Under the pieces are notes generated by a model. It had not been told where the DNA came from. It worked only from the letters and a program-made list of their open reading frames with translations, and ran no database searches. The position numbers and the translations under genes are program-made. DNA of 36,529 nucleotides from Bacteroidota bacterium (GTDB lineage Bacteria > Bacteroidota > Bacteroidia > Bacteroidales > F082): the NCBI GenBank assembly GCA_002686705.1, contig NYYH01000100.1, positions 1 to 36,529 of the forward strand. The letters are read 5' to 3'. Below are positions 16,884-26,626 of the stretch, in pieces (positions within the stretch are counted from its first letter, which is position 1; each line of letters starts with the position of its first letter).

Positions 16884-17576
16884 TTAACTCACAACAAGCT
16901 TAAATCCCACACCGTGCACGTTAATCAATTCAACACTTGAATCCTCCTTTAAATACTTCCGTAATTTTGTAATATACACATCCATCGAACGTGCATTGAA
17001 ATAACTGTCATCGAACCAAATTTTATTTAGGGCAACAGTACGGTCGAGTACATTATTCATATTTTCACAAAGTAACTTTAATAACTCAGCTTCTTTAGAT
17101 GTAAGTTTCTGCTCTTTTTCATCTACAATTAATAATTGTCGATTATACTCAAAAGTATATTTTCCAAACTTAAAAACCGACTTGCTTTTTTCGTCGGTAA
17201 CAGAATTACTTCTTCTCATTATTGCCTTTATCCGCAACAACAGTTCCTCCATGCTAAATGGTTTGGTAAGATAATCATCGCCACCAACTTCAAACCCATG
17301 AATTCTGTCTTCTTGCATAGCCTTTGCAGTTAAGAAAAGAATCGGAATGTCTTTATCAATTTTCCTTATTTTCTTAGCGAGAGTAAATCCATCCATTTCA
17401 GGCATCATGATATCCAGTATACAAAAATCAAAATTGCCCCTTTTAAATGTTTCATAGGCTATTTTTCCATCCGGACACAAAACCGTTGGATAACTTTTGG
17501 CTTCTAAATATGCTTTAAGTACGTTACCAAGATTTTTGTCATCTTCTGCTAGCAGCACGCGTGTATCTTTTTTCAT
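16884..17576 (-). CDS. OmpR/PhoB-type response regulator, RprY-like
   Basis: 230 residues. The receiver domain has the acidic pair EDD (11-13), the phosphorylated D55 (FCILDIMMPEMDG) and LTAK; the C-terminal winged helix runs from about 135 (RQLLIVDEKEQKLTSKEAELLKLL) to the end (SMDVYITKLRKYLKED). It is encoded 9 bp after its kinase and resembles the RprXY system described in Bacteroides, a resemblance drawn from domain layout and wording of the motifs. The broken glycosyltransferase gene lies 74 bp downstream on the same strand and could be co-transcribed. Confidence 0.93.
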   Translation of the reverse strand: MKKDTRVLLAEDDKNLGNVLKAYLEAKSYPTVLCPDGKIAYETFKRGNFDFCILDIMMPEMDGFTLAKKIRKIDKDIPILFLTAKAMQEDRIHGFEVGGDDYLTKPFSMEELLLRIKAIMRRSNSVTDEKSKSVFKFGKYTFEYNRQLLIVDEKEQKLTSKEAELLKLLCENMNNVLDRTVALNKIWFDDSYFNARSMDVYITKLRKYLKEDSSVELINVHGVGFKLVVS

Positions 17577-17585
17577 GATTTTATG

Positions 17586-19010
17586 TTAATTTATTGGCAA
17601 TTGAAAAGTAAAAGTTGAACCTTTTCCAAGTTCGGATTCTACAATTACACTACCTTCAAGTTGTTCAGCTATTGTTTTTACATAACTTAGTCCCAAACCA
17701 AAGCCCTTAAAATTATGAATATTTCCCGTAGGAACTCTATAAAGTTTTTCAAATATCTTTTTTCTGTTCGATTTGCTGATTCCTATTCCATTATCCTTAA
17801 TTCTTATTAATATGGTGTTTCCGCTGTTGTTTGTATTTACTACAATATCAGGAGTTTTAATGCAGTATTTAATTGCGTTATCCAACAAATTAATAATAAC
17901 GTTTGTTAGATGAATATTATCACCAATAACTTCAGGATGTAGTGCATTGAGTTGTAATTCAATTATGCCACCTTTACTTTCAACTTCCATTTTTTTACTG
18001 CCAGCAGCAACATTAATTATATCATGTATATTTATCAACGACTTTTTTAGTTTTAACTGACCCTTGTCGATAATAGCAGTTTGAAGGATTTGTTCCGCCA
18101 TTAAGCTGAGACGACCGTTTTCTTCATCAATAACATCTACATAATTATCATATAACAATTCGGTTTTTTGAATATCGGTATCCTTTAAGGCTTCGCACGC
18201 AAGTGCAATTGTTGATATTGGTGTTTTAAACTCATGAGTCATATTATTAATGAAGTCGGTTTTCATTTCAGAAAGTCTCTTTTGCCTATAGATTATGTAA
18301 ATACTAAACGAAAAAGAAAATATAATAACTAGGAAAAGTATAACCGACACAAACAATAATACCCATAACTGGCTCATAATAAATATTTTCTCATTTGGAA
18401 AATAAACCAGCAACTTGTTAGGATATGAGAAAAGAGATCCTAATGGTGTTAGGTCGAAAATAAAACTCTCCTTTAATAAAGCTTCCGGATACTTACCAGT
18501 TTTTTGCAGGATCATTGAATTTGTAGCCGGACTATAAATACCAAACTCAAATTTAGTACTTATCTCTTTCTTTTTCAATGCTCGTGTTATCATTGAGTCG
18601 ATACGAACTTTGTTTGAATAATAAAAATTACCAGGTTCTTGTTGGTTGTAACTCAAAGTTAGGTCGTTCAATAACTTTTCTGCCATATCAGAGCTAAGCA
18701 CAAATTGATCAATATCACTTTGACTGTTCATATTATTAAAATTATAATACAACACCTGATTAAGGGAGTCATAAACTCTAAAAAAGCTTTTATTTTCTTC
18801 AATAAACTTTCGTCGCTTTTTGATTTTTTCTTCAAGCCATAGTTTATCAATCTCAAATATTACCGGACTAATCGATTGTTTGACATCTTTAACAAATACC
18901 GTCTGCTTAAGCTTTACAGCATCGCGTATCCAATACACCTGAATCATCATTAATCCAGTTGTCGCTAATGTAACAAGTATAATAATAACTATGGTGGCCC
19001 ATTTGTTCAT
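17586..19010 (-). CDS. Membrane sensor histidine kinase, RprX-like
   Basis: 474 residues from the ATG at 19010 (MNKWATIV); an upstream ATG at 19031 is less likely because it overlaps the predicted promoter. Two membrane helices (about 5-25 and 213-241) enclose an extracytoplasmic sensor region of about 190 residues. The H-box MTHEFKTPIS holds H259, followed by N, G1 (IRIKDNGIGISKS) and G2 (GFGLGLSYVKTIAEQL) boxes. No HAMP domain is obvious between the second helix and the H-box. It phosphorylates the regulator encoded next. Confidence 0.92.
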   Translation of the reverse strand: MNKWATIVIIILVTLATTGLMMIQVYWIRDAVKLKQTVFVKDVKQSISPVIFEIDKLWLEEKIKKRRKFIEENKSFFRVYDSLNQVLYYNFNNMNSQSDIDQFVLSSDMAEKLLNDLTLSYNQQEPGNFYYSNKVRIDSMITRALKKKEISTKFEFGIYSPATNSMILQKTGKYPEALLKESFIFDLTPLGSLFSYPNKLLVYFPNEKIFIMSQLWVLLFVSVILFLVIIFSFSFSIYIIYRQKRLSEMKTDFINNMTHEFKTPISTIALACEALKDTDIQKTELLYDNYVDVIDEENGRLSLMAEQILQTAIIDKGQLKLKKSLINIHDIINVAAGSKKMEVESKGGIIELQLNALHPEVIGDNIHLTNVIINLLDNAIKYCIKTPDIVVNTNNSGNTILIRIKDNGIGISKSNRKKIFEKLYRVPTGNIHNFKGFGLGLSYVKTIAEQLEGSVIVESELGKGSTFTFQLPIN

Positions 19011-19014
19011 GCAA

Positions 19015-19022
19015 CAAAAGTA
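19015..19022 (-). promoter_or_regulatory. Predicted -7 box of the kinase-regulator operon
   Basis: TACTTTTG on the minus strand fits TAnnTTTG and ends 4 bp before the ATG at 19010, again implying a leaderless mRNA. Confidence 0.45.
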
Positions 19023-19106
19023 ATTTATCAAATCATTGATATACAGCTTTTAACATTTATTAACAGTTGTTATATAAGCTTAACAAATACTGTTGTTTTT
19101 GCGATG

Positions 19107-19114
19107 TATTTTTG
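19107..19114 (+). promoter_or_regulatory. Predicted promoter of an intergenic transcript
   Basis: TATTTTTG fits TAnnTTTG on the plus strand and points into an interval with no plus-strand gene but with a plus-oriented terminator. No good -33 element at the standard spacing. Confidence 0.45.
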
Positions 19115-19119
19115 TAGTG

Positions 19120-19224
19120 AATTTAAAAATACGCTAACGCGTACACGAGGAGTAAAAATCCTTGATAATTCTGCTTTATTTCATAATTGTTAGTTTTAAA
19201 CCCCGCTTAATGCGGGGTTTTTTT
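19120..19224 (+). ncRNA. Candidate small RNA of about 105 nt
   Basis: Between the kinase start and a hypothetical gene's stop (both on minus) the plus strand has a consensus -7 box (19107-19114), a hairpin TACGC-TAAC-GCGTA (about 19130-19143), a second small hairpin AGGA/TCCT, and a strong intrinsic terminator with T run. The terminator has no annotated plus-strand gene to serve. A 29-codon frame from the ATG at 19104 to 19193 exists but its start lies ahead of the predicted transcription start. I recognise no known RNA family. Alternatives: a leader peptide gene, or a leftover terminator. The remainder of 19225-19336 shows nothing further. Confidence 0.5.
19198..19224 (+). terminator. Strong intrinsic terminator of the intergenic transcript
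   Basis: AAACCCCGC (19198-19206), loop TTAAT, GCGGGGTTT (19212-19220), followed by T at 19218-19224. Only three T follow the hairpin on the minus strand, so it works in the plus direction. Confidence 0.85.
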
Positions 19225-19336
19225 ATTTTGCATAAGTCAAGTCATTATTATACCTGATCAAGTGGTTGATAGAAAATGATTCAATATGTGAATTTTCTGG
19301 AGATTTTCCAGCTTCTTATAACAAATTAAAAACTGC

Positions 19337-19900
19337 CTATTTCAATTTATCTACAGGAATAGCCATTTCTGCAGAAATGTTTGGGAAATCTTTAGTGCTT
19401 TTCCATTGATTTTCATAATGATCCAAGACATTAGCGATGAATTCTACCAGTTCTGTGTTCCTCAATTTTATTGTCGATACTGGTGTCACTATGGGCCCCT
19501 TTTCCATTATTATTGCTCTTGCTTTCTCAAAGAGTTTGTTATCATCAGTTATTGGGATTAATCTAATCCCAGCACTCCACATACCCATTTTGTTTTCTCC
19601 AATAACAATATAAGTACCACCTTCCTTGAGGTTTGCAGTAACAAATTCTTTATTTTCAGCTGAGGCCCAAAACAGATTTTCGCCAGGATTACACACGTAT
19701 CTCATATAATTTTTTCCGCGTTTTAGCAAACCAATATACCTGTCTTGATGGAAATATTCACGGCTATTTGTTTTTTTTACATTCACAAAATAAATAACCG
19801 ATTTCCCCTCGGGTGGCGGCTGAAACCCTTGTGCCAAAGTAGATGCGACGTTAAATATTGTAACAATTAAAATAATGCATAAGAATCTTAAAGTCCTCAT
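19337..19900 (-). CDS. Secreted protein of unknown function, DUF2846-like
   Basis: 187 residues from the ATG at 19900, which gives a clean signal peptide (MRTLRFLCIILIVTIFNVAS...AQ); an upstream ATG at 19984 would put 28 residues before it. The core (SVIYFVNVKK, then GLLKRGKNYMRYVCNPGENLF, then LKEGGTYIVIGE) follows the layout of DUF2846-like periplasmic proteins: a short beta-sandwich that presents a conserved PGEN/H turn. That link is by eye. No function can be given. It stands between the sensor kinase region and the glucan enzymes, without evident ties to either. Confidence 0.65.
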   Translation of the reverse strand: MRTLRFLCIILIVTIFNVASTLAQGFQPPPEGKSVIYFVNVKKTNSREYFHQDRYIGLLKRGKNYMRYVCNPGENLFWASAENKEFVTANLKEGGTYIVIGENKMGMWSAGIRLIPITDDNKLFEKARAIIMEKGPIVTPVSTIKLRNTELVEFIANVLDHYENQWKSTKDFPNISAEMAIPVDKLK

Positions 19901-20036
19901 TGTTATCAGATTAAAGTTATTAATAAAAATCTTAAGCAGACAAATTCGTCCCACATCAAGATAGACAATTTGCAAGAAACTCAAAGAGCTAAAGGTACGA
20001 ATAATACTATGAAGAAATTAGTTTTTAACAAAAATA

Positions 20037-21413
20037 TTAATTCCTAAGAATCAAATATTCCCAAGGTAGCAAATCAACAATCATGTCTTCTTCAATCACA
20101 ACATTCGCACCTGTAAAAACATTTTTAAATTCACCGGAAACAATATCGTTTTCGATATTAAATGTTTGTGGTTCATTACTCATATTGATGATTGTCACAA
20201 TTTTATCATCATCCTTCTCGCGAAGAAAAGCAAATACATGTTGGTTAGATCCATCACCAAGCTGAACAATCTTGCCACCTGATTCACCATTCCATAGTGC
20301 TTTATTTTCTCTTTTAAGTTTATTGAGAATAGTATACATTTTTTCATACTTGGTATCTCCCCAGTTTATTGTATCTTTTTCAAAAAAGAGCAAACGTTTA
20401 TCAAGCCCTGCTTCCTGTCCACTATAAATTAATCCCATTCCTGGAATTGTATACGATAGCACTGCCATAGCTTCAATGGCGTTACCCAACCGTTCCTTCA
20501 CAGTACCATTCCAAGAATTTTCGTCATGATTAGAAGTAAAATACATGCGATAAGAGTCTGAAGTATAAGTTGAATCATTCCATGCCAAGTAGTCCCAAAT
20601 GTCGTTTGCATTTTTGGTGCCTTTGGCAATCTCGTTCATTAAATGATGTAGTCTCCAACCATAATTCATATCGAAAGCTTCATTTAGCAAATTAGGTACG
20701 TCCTCATTTTCAGCTAACATAAAAACAGGTTTTATTGAATCCAATTCGATACGTGCTCTTTCCCAAAAGTCTATTGGAACCAGTCCGGCTACATCGCAGC
20801 GATAACCATCAACATCTGCTTCAGTAATCCAAAATTTGAGGGCATCTAACATTGTATCCCGAATTGCTGGATTATTAAAATCAAAAGCAATAACATCGGT
20901 CCAGTCATAAGGAGAAACAAAATTACCGTTTTCATCATGTTGGTACCATTCTGGATGTTTAGTTGCCCACGGGTTGTCCCATGCTGAATGATTCGCTACC
21001 CAATCAAGTATAACATACATACCAAGACTATGTGCCTCAGTAACAAGCTCTTTCAGATCATTAATATTACCAAATTCAGGGTTTATTTCTTTATAGTCTT
21101 TTACAGCATAGTAACTTCCAAGCGAGCCTTTTCTGTTCAATTCTCCAACTGGAAATATAGGCATAAGCCAGAGTATATCGACACCCATTTCTTTTAAGCG
21201 AGGTAGGTGCTTCTGAAAAGCCTTAAAGGTACCCTCATTAGTGTATTGCCTTATATTTACTTCATAAATATTTGCGTTTTTACTCCAATCAATATGTTTG
21301 GATTCCTTCTCTGTATTATTGCTATCTTTATGAGTTGAATCACAGGATATAAAAATAACTATTGCCATTGTTAGCATGGTTAAAACAAAAAGGTTATTTT
21401 TTATTTTTTTCAT
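20037..21413 (-). CDS. GH13 alpha-amylase-type lipoprotein
   Basis: 458 residues. A lipoprotein signal ends at C24 (IVIFISC), so the enzyme is membrane-anchored, periplasmic or surface-exposed. The catalytic barrel shows LDWVANHSAWD (region I), GYRCDVAG with nucleophile D207, LAENED with acid/base E235 and TSNHDEN with NHD at 295-297. A short beta domain ends the chain. It is a compact enzyme, close in size to maltogenic or maltodextrin-cleaving amylases; product specificity is not visible. Third in a same-strand run SusA - GH31 - this gene, 94 bp behind GH31. The near-consensus CAACTTTG at about 21433-21440 (minus) might give it a promoter of its own. Confidence 0.92.
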   Translation of the reverse strand: MKKIKNNLFVLTMLTMAIVIFISCDSTHKDSNNTEKESKHIDWSKNANIYEVNIRQYTNEGTFKAFQKHLPRLKEMGVDILWLMPIFPVGELNRKGSLGSYYAVKDYKEINPEFGNINDLKELVTEAHSLGMYVILDWVANHSAWDNPWATKHPEWYQHDENGNFVSPYDWTDVIAFDFNNPAIRDTMLDALKFWITEADVDGYRCDVAGLVPIDFWERARIELDSIKPVFMLAENEDVPNLLNEAFDMNYGWRLHHLMNEIAKGTKNANDIWDYLAWNDSTYTSDSYRMYFTSNHDENSWNGTVKERLGNAIEAMAVLSYTIPGMGLIYSGQEAGLDKRLLFFEKDTINWGDTKYEKMYTILNKLKRENKALWNGESGGKIVQLGDGSNQHVFAFLREKDDDKIVTIINMSNEPQTFNIENDIVSGEFKNVFTGANVVIEEDMIVDLLPWEYLILRN

Positions 21414-21507
21414 AATTATAAATTTAACTGCAAAGTTGTATAAATTTATTCACAGGATATTAGTTTGACTACGGAATTTCATACTCCATGGTTATATATC
21501 CACTTCA

Positions 21508-24366
21508 TTAATTATCATTTGAGATTATTTGTTTAATTAATATTTCTTCCCCATTCCATATAAAATTGATAGTCCATATATTAAGTTTGTGATCATAGTA
21601 ATAGCCAGCTGAGAGTTGATGAGGTTGATCCTTTTTTTCGAGTTGATGATTGTTTATATTGAATGATGGATTAATGGATTCACTTAGTCCAATTAATATT
21701 AGTGCTATTGAGCGTTTTGGAGGCTGGCCTTCATACTCACCACCTGAACTTTTAAAGTAATATTCTGTTAAATTTTCATCGATATACTTTCTTTCAATTG
21801 TGAGTAATTCAAATTCATTTTTTTCAATCGATCCGAATGTACTGCCGTCATCTTCGAACATTGTATAACTACTAACTACCGTGGTTGAATCACAGTAATA
21901 TTTCACAATAAGTTTTTCGGATGAATAATCATCAGTTGAATTAACAGGCTCTGTCATAGGGATAAAAGAGCCAGCCTTAACAAATAGCGGTATAGTTTCC
22001 AAATTTACATCCACATTTATCCACTGGTTACCATCGTGTTTTTTATTAGTCCAGAAATCATACCAGTAGCTTCCAAACGGAAGATATATCTGTTTAATTT
22101 TTTTCTCCCTTTCAATAACCGGAGCAACTAACATTTCATCTCCAAACATGTATTCATTTTCAACACTATAACTTAATGTGTCGTTTGGAAACTCGTAGAA
22201 CAGTGGTCTTACAATTGGATACCCAAATTGATTTGCTTCATATGTAAGAGTATAAATATATGGAAGAAGGCTATAACGAAGTTTCATAAAATTTCTTACA
22301 ATTTTGCGTGTAGTATCATTAAAATATACTGGTTCAGAAGGTATGCCCGAACCATGTGGTCGCAGTATTGGAGTAAAACATGCCATCTGCAACCAACGTG
22401 TGTATAATTCTTCGTCTTTGGCTCCCTGTGCAAAACCACCTGCATCTGAATGGATAAATGGCAAACCACTTAAACTCATGTGTATCAAGAGGGGTAGCTG
22501 GGCTTGTAAACCTCCCCAACTTCTTGAAACATCTCCTGTCCATGGATAAATTGAATATCGTTGAGAACCTGCGTAACCGGCCCTGTTAAGGTTAAATAAT
22601 CTTGTGTTTGGATACTCTTTCCTGTAATTTTCAAAAAGCATTTTGTGCCAGTAATGACCGTAAATATTATGTACTTCGTCAGCCATACCAACAATATGTA
22701 TTTGATCGGAGGGATGGTTTTCAGGTTCGCCTAGATCGCCCCACCACCCGGCAACACCAATATTCATTTGCTTCTTGTATTGTTCCCAAAACCATTGACT
22801 AGCTTCGGGTTTAAAAATATCTATCAAACCACCATTTCCAAAATAAAATTCTTTATTTACATATGAATCTCCTAAGCTATCCAATGCAAGTATCCCCAGT
22901 TCATCCGCAATCTTGAAATTTTCTAATGAATCAAGAATATATGGCTCCGTAATCAATATTGTTTTTACGCCTTTACTCTTAAAATCAGAGATCATTTTTT
23001 CAGGCTCAGGCCAGCTGGGTTTATACCAACGAAGTCTACCCATGGTACCATGTATACTATCGCCAAACCAATAAAAATCAAGAATCATTGCATCTAACGG
23101 AAAGTCATCTTGCTGCATTAATCTTACAATGGAATCAGTTTCATGCTGCGTACGGTATCCCATTCTTGATTGTAAATTTCCTAAGGCCCAGCGTGGAGGC
23201 ATTGGTTGTGAACCGGTTAACTCTGCATAACTTTTTGAGATAGTTTTAAAATTTGAGCCAGCTACTACAAAATACTTCATCAAGCCTCCTATGGCTGCCC
23301 ACTCAAATACCCCAGGCTCTGTGGCACCAATGTCAGCATATCCCTTTTGCGGATTATCGAAAAGCAGTAGATATTTATTTGATGAAACAATCAGAGGAAC
23401 TGAATAATTTAGGTTTTTTGCACCTATTTCATATCCATACTTAGGTCGATTATAAAGATTGTATTTATCGCCAATAAGGTTTAATCCATTGGCTCTTTCA
23501 CCAAGCCCATAAATCTTTTCGTGTTCCTGTATTTTAAACCTCAAGCCATCAGTATCTGATCTCTTGAAAAAACCAAGTTCTTCTTCTAATATAGTATCTC
23601 CATCGTAAATAAATACAAGATAATATGGGTCCTTATGAATGGCTAATACTAAACTGTCTGTTTTAAGTCTAAGCCAATTATCATTATTGAATATCTTAAA
23701 GTAAGTAGCTTTGGGTTTAAGTATAACAGCATCCGATGAGTCAGGGCTTATTATGCTTCGTGAAAAATGAAGTACTTCTATTATGTTTTCAGAAAAAGGT
23801 ATAATTCGCGTAATTCCATTAGTTGTAAGAACATCCAGTATGGTATCCCTAACCAGATGAGAAAGGTATTTTCTACTCTCGAAAAGATACTCCTTTTCGC
23901 CTGCAACAGGAGGTTTGTAGTTATTAACGGGAAGAAATATATCTTCATTATTCTTTGTCTTTCCAACTTTTGCACCATCCTCACTTCTGAAAACAAAAGC
24001 AAGTTGCCGAACAACCTCATCAGGTTGAAGATTGTAGAAAGTGCTAATCATAAATCTAAACTCATGCATACCATTCCCGATAGAATTCATTTTAACTTTC
24101 TCATCAGCCTCTCCCCAATTGCCTATAACATGCTTCCAGTCTCCGCCATCAAGACTACGATCAGTAATAGCCCCAGTATGTAGGTAAACCGCTCCATCGT
24201 AATTAACAAGTGCTTTATTGCCAGCGTTAGTATTGTAAGTAAGTATAACAGAGTCAGTTATTGAAGGGTTCAAAGGGTAAAACCAGGCAACTTGAGCTGT
24301 TATTGTATGGCATGGAATTATGGCTATTAGAAATATTAAGAATTGCTGTATTTTTAATGACTGCAT
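21508..24366 (-). CDS. GH31 alpha-glucosidase (family of maltases/isomaltases), secreted
   Basis: 952 residues. A signal peptide (about 1-24) is followed by a beta-rich N-terminal module (25-150, FYPLNPSITDSVILTYN), probably carbohydrate-binding or a linker sandwich. The GH31 N-domain and barrel then follow, with the nucleophile D544 in WWGDLGEPE, the acid/base D612 in WTGDVSRSW, and the substrate-binding HSDAGGF (639-645). C-terminal beta domains include the PLFVKAGSFIPM segment typical of the family. It would release glucose from the ends of maltodextrins made by the amylases beside it, as SusB does (by a different fold) in the Bacteroides locus. It lies 179 bp behind susA and 94 bp before the GH13 lipoprotein gene. 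The extra N-terminal module makes it longer than minimal GH31 enzymes. Confidence 0.93.
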   Translation of the reverse strand: MQSLKIQQFLIFLIAIIPCHTITAQVAWFYPLNPSITDSVILTYNTNAGNKALVNYDGAVYLHTGAITDRSLDGGDWKHVIGNWGEADEKVKMNSIGNGMHEFRFMISTFYNLQPDEVVRQLAFVFRSEDGAKVGKTKNNEDIFLPVNNYKPPVAGEKEYLFESRKYLSHLVRDTILDVLTTNGITRIIPFSENIIEVLHFSRSIISPDSSDAVILKPKATYFKIFNNDNWLRLKTDSLVLAIHKDPYYLVFIYDGDTILEEELGFFKRSDTDGLRFKIQEHEKIYGLGERANGLNLIGDKYNLYNRPKYGYEIGAKNLNYSVPLIVSSNKYLLLFDNPQKGYADIGATEPGVFEWAAIGGLMKYFVVAGSNFKTISKSYAELTGSQPMPPRWALGNLQSRMGYRTQHETDSIVRLMQQDDFPLDAMILDFYWFGDSIHGTMGRLRWYKPSWPEPEKMISDFKSKGVKTILITEPYILDSLENFKIADELGILALDSLGDSYVNKEFYFGNGGLIDIFKPEASQWFWEQYKKQMNIGVAGWWGDLGEPENHPSDQIHIVGMADEVHNIYGHYWHKMLFENYRKEYPNTRLFNLNRAGYAGSQRYSIYPWTGDVSRSWGGLQAQLPLLIHMSLSGLPFIHSDAGGFAQGAKDEELYTRWLQMACFTPILRPHGSGIPSEPVYFNDTTRKIVRNFMKLRYSLLPYIYTLTYEANQFGYPIVRPLFYEFPNDTLSYSVENEYMFGDEMLVAPVIEREKKIKQIYLPFGSYWYDFWTNKKHDGNQWINVDVNLETIPLFVKAGSFIPMTEPVNSTDDYSSEKLIVKYYCDSTTVVSSYTMFEDDGSTFGSIEKNEFELLTIERKYIDENLTEYYFKSSGGEYEGQPPKRSIALILIGLSESINPSFNINNHQLEKKDQPHQLSAGYYYDHKLNIWTINFIWNGEEILIKQIISNDN

Positions 24367-24545
24367 GCTAATCTTGGTTTATTATCTGTAGATTAAAAAG
24401 TATGATGATAGGACGGGTATAAGGGTATAGGGAGTATAATGTATTATGGATTGCCATTTCACCATTTTCTCCTATTTCTCATATTTCCCAATTTAAAAAG
24501 AATGATTGTTCTGTTCTATATATTATGCTATTAGTTAAAATAAAG

Positions 24546-26405
24546 TCATTTCATTAACTCAATTATTAATGGCGATTTTGCAGAAATTTCAATAACGCTA
24601 AGTTCATCCCAGATTCGTCGGGTAAGTATGCTACGTCCTTTATTGTTATCACCTATGCTTTTAGAAAATCTTGACATATTAACCTTTTTTTTTTCTGAAG
24701 AGTTGTTTAGCATTACCATAACAGTGCTGTTATTAAGCGTCTTAAAGTAAACGTAAACACCATCTTCTGGAATGTAGTGAGTTAGTTTGCCGAATTGAAT
24801 AACAGGGTTTGATTTTCGCCAGTTTAGCAATCTTTTTAAAAAGATAAAAGCTTCATTTTGTTCAACCGTTCTGCCTTCTTTTGTGAAAGCATCTTTATCA
24901 TCCCCATCCCAACCACCTGGAAAATCTTTACGTATATCACCGTGGCCTTTGTGCTCTTCACCTGTCATTAAAACCTCAGTACCATAATAAATTTGAGGTA
25001 TGCCCCTGGTAGTCATAATAAATGCCATTGCCAGTTTAAACTTATTAATGTCATTGTCTATTTTTGAAAAAAATCTATCTCCATCATGGTTATCAGCAAA
25101 AATAACAACGTTATTAGGGTTAGAATATACAAAGTCTTGAGAAAGAATTTCATAAAGTTGTGAGGTTCCTGTCGACCATCCTTCCTTTTCATTAAAGGCT
25201 TTGCTAACTGCATACATCAACGGGAAATCAAAAACATTTGTTAGATTAGATCGATAACCATCTTTATTTGTATTGTTATTTAGCCAATATGCAACTGCAG
25301 CTGGATACGATAACCATGATTCTCCCACAACATTAAAATCAGGATATTCTTCCAGAACCCGCTTCATCCACTTAGCCATAAAATTTTTGAAAGGATATGG
25401 ATATGTATCCTGCCGTATCCCATCTAATCCTGCATATTCAATCCACCAAATACTATTTTGAATCAGGTAGTTAGACATCAGCTTATTATCTTGATTAAGG
25501 TCGGCCATAGTTTCAGTAAACCATCCTTTTACCATTTTGTTATAATCATAATCTGAGGCATGTGGATCGCTTATTACACCACCTCGGTAATTCGATCTGG
25601 TAAACTCAGGCCATTGATTGTACCAGTCATGCATTGGTAGGTCATCATTCCAAAAGTAGCCTGTTCCAAGGTGATTAAATATCATATCCATTATTACTTT
25701 TATACCTTTTGAATGCGAATCCTCAACAAGATTAACATAATCATCATTGGTACCAAATCGTGAGTCAATTTTATATAAATCGGTTACAGCATACCCATGG
25801 TATGAATAAGCTGGCATATTGTTTTCAAGTAGTGGATTTATCCAGATTGCAGTAATTCCTAAATCAACTAAATAACTCAGTTGGTTGCTAATTCCTTTAA
25901 TATCTCCACCATGTCTGCCGTTTGGATTTTCTCTGGCAGCTTTTTCCAACATATGTGGCATGTTATCATTATCAGGATTTCCATTACTAAATCGGTCAGG
26001 CATCAGTAAATAAATAACGTCTGAGTTGTCAAATCCTTTATGAAGACCAGGGTTTGAATCACGCTTTTTTAGCTCATATTGGTAAGTGGTTTTTACTTTT
26101 TTGTCATTTTGAAATTCAATATTAAATGTTCCAGGATTGACATTTTCAGCAATTACAATGTTCAGAAATAAATAATTAGGGCTTTCAACATGAATAACTT
26201 CTTCAAGTAATACACCATCATAATTAATGGAAGGCTCTGTTTCTGAAATATTGTTACCATAAACCATTAATTGAAGATGTGGATTTTTCATGTCAGTCCA
26301 CCAAAAAGGAGGATCAACCCTCTCAAGTCTAATTTGAGAATAAGTATTTTGTGCTCCTAAAAGTAAAATTATAAGAGTGAAAATCGAACTAAAGAAATAC
26401 TTCAT
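24546..26405 (-). CDS. susA: SusA-like neopullulanase/cyclomaltodextrinase (GH13)
   Basis: 619 residues. After a signal peptide (1-23, ending TYSQ) comes the cyclomaltodextrinase N-terminal domain (RVDPPFWWTDMKNPHLQLMV), then the barrel with the nucleophile D333 (GIRQDTYPYPF), acid/base E362 (VVGESWLSYP) and NHD 439-441 (FADNHDGD). The layout matches SusA of Bacteroides, a periplasmic enzyme that trims maltooligosaccharides and cyclodextrins. It is the first gene of the minus-strand run and is divergent from the TreS-like gene, sharing a 251-bp control region with an operator motif in the middle. The symbol rests on family resemblance; other cyclomaltodextrinases look similar. Confidence 0.92.
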   Translation of the reverse strand: MKYFFSSIFTLIILLLGAQNTYSQIRLERVDPPFWWTDMKNPHLQLMVYGNNISETEPSINYDGVLLEEVIHVESPNYLFLNIVIAENVNPGTFNIEFQNDKKVKTTYQYELKKRDSNPGLHKGFDNSDVIYLLMPDRFSNGNPDNDNMPHMLEKAARENPNGRHGGDIKGISNQLSYLVDLGITAIWINPLLENNMPAYSYHGYAVTDLYKIDSRFGTNDDYVNLVEDSHSKGIKVIMDMIFNHLGTGYFWNDDLPMHDWYNQWPEFTRSNYRGGVISDPHASDYDYNKMVKGWFTETMADLNQDNKLMSNYLIQNSIWWIEYAGLDGIRQDTYPYPFKNFMAKWMKRVLEEYPDFNVVGESWLSYPAAVAYWLNNNTNKDGYRSNLTNVFDFPLMYAVSKAFNEKEGWSTGTSQLYEILSQDFVYSNPNNVVIFADNHDGDRFFSKIDNDINKFKLAMAFIMTTRGIPQIYYGTEVLMTGEEHKGHGDIRKDFPGGWDGDDKDAFTKEGRTVEQNEAFIFLKRLLNWRKSNPVIQFGKLTHYIPEDGVYVYFKTLNNSTVMVMLNNSSEKKKVNMSRFSKSIGDNNKGRSILTRRIWDELSVIEISAKSPLIIELMK

Positions 26406-26421
26406 TATTTAGATTTTTTAT

Positions 26422-26429
26422 CAAAATTA
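26422..26429 (-). promoter_or_regulatory. Predicted -7 box of the susA operon
   Basis: TAATTTTG on the minus strand fits TAnnTTTG, with about 16 bp to the ATG at 26405. Confidence 0.5.
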
Positions 26430-26526
26430 AGATATTTCAGGGGCTTGCAGAAATATTTGTAATTAATATTAATAGTATTGCTTTTAATATAATACTATAA
26501 AGGAACCAATCTCTCAACATTCTTAT

Positions 26527-26540
26527 GCAAACGATTGATA
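26527..26540 (+). promoter_or_regulatory. Operator-like motif in the susA/TreS divergent region
   Basis: GCAAACGATTGATA has the same core as the motif at 2288-2301, differing only by A/T swaps at two positions. It sits near the centre of the region between two divergent glucan genes, about 97 bp from the plus -7 box and 108 bp from the minus one. Confidence 0.6.
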
Positions 26541-26626
26541 CAATACTTACAAATAAAATATTAATTGGAGATATTTACAATTATAGTTAGTAATAAATAT
26601 ATCTAATAGTAGATTTACTTTTATGC

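Noticed and set aside
17889..17901. AACGTTTGTTA resembling half of the operator motif
   Set aside because: Inside the histidine kinase gene and lacks the GCA side; no promoter nearby.
20389..20402. Operator-like GCAAACGTTTATCA on the plus strand
   Set aside because: It lies deep inside the GH13 lipoprotein coding region (residues LDKRLLF), and the 3' half deviates from the two intergenic copies. Probably chance.
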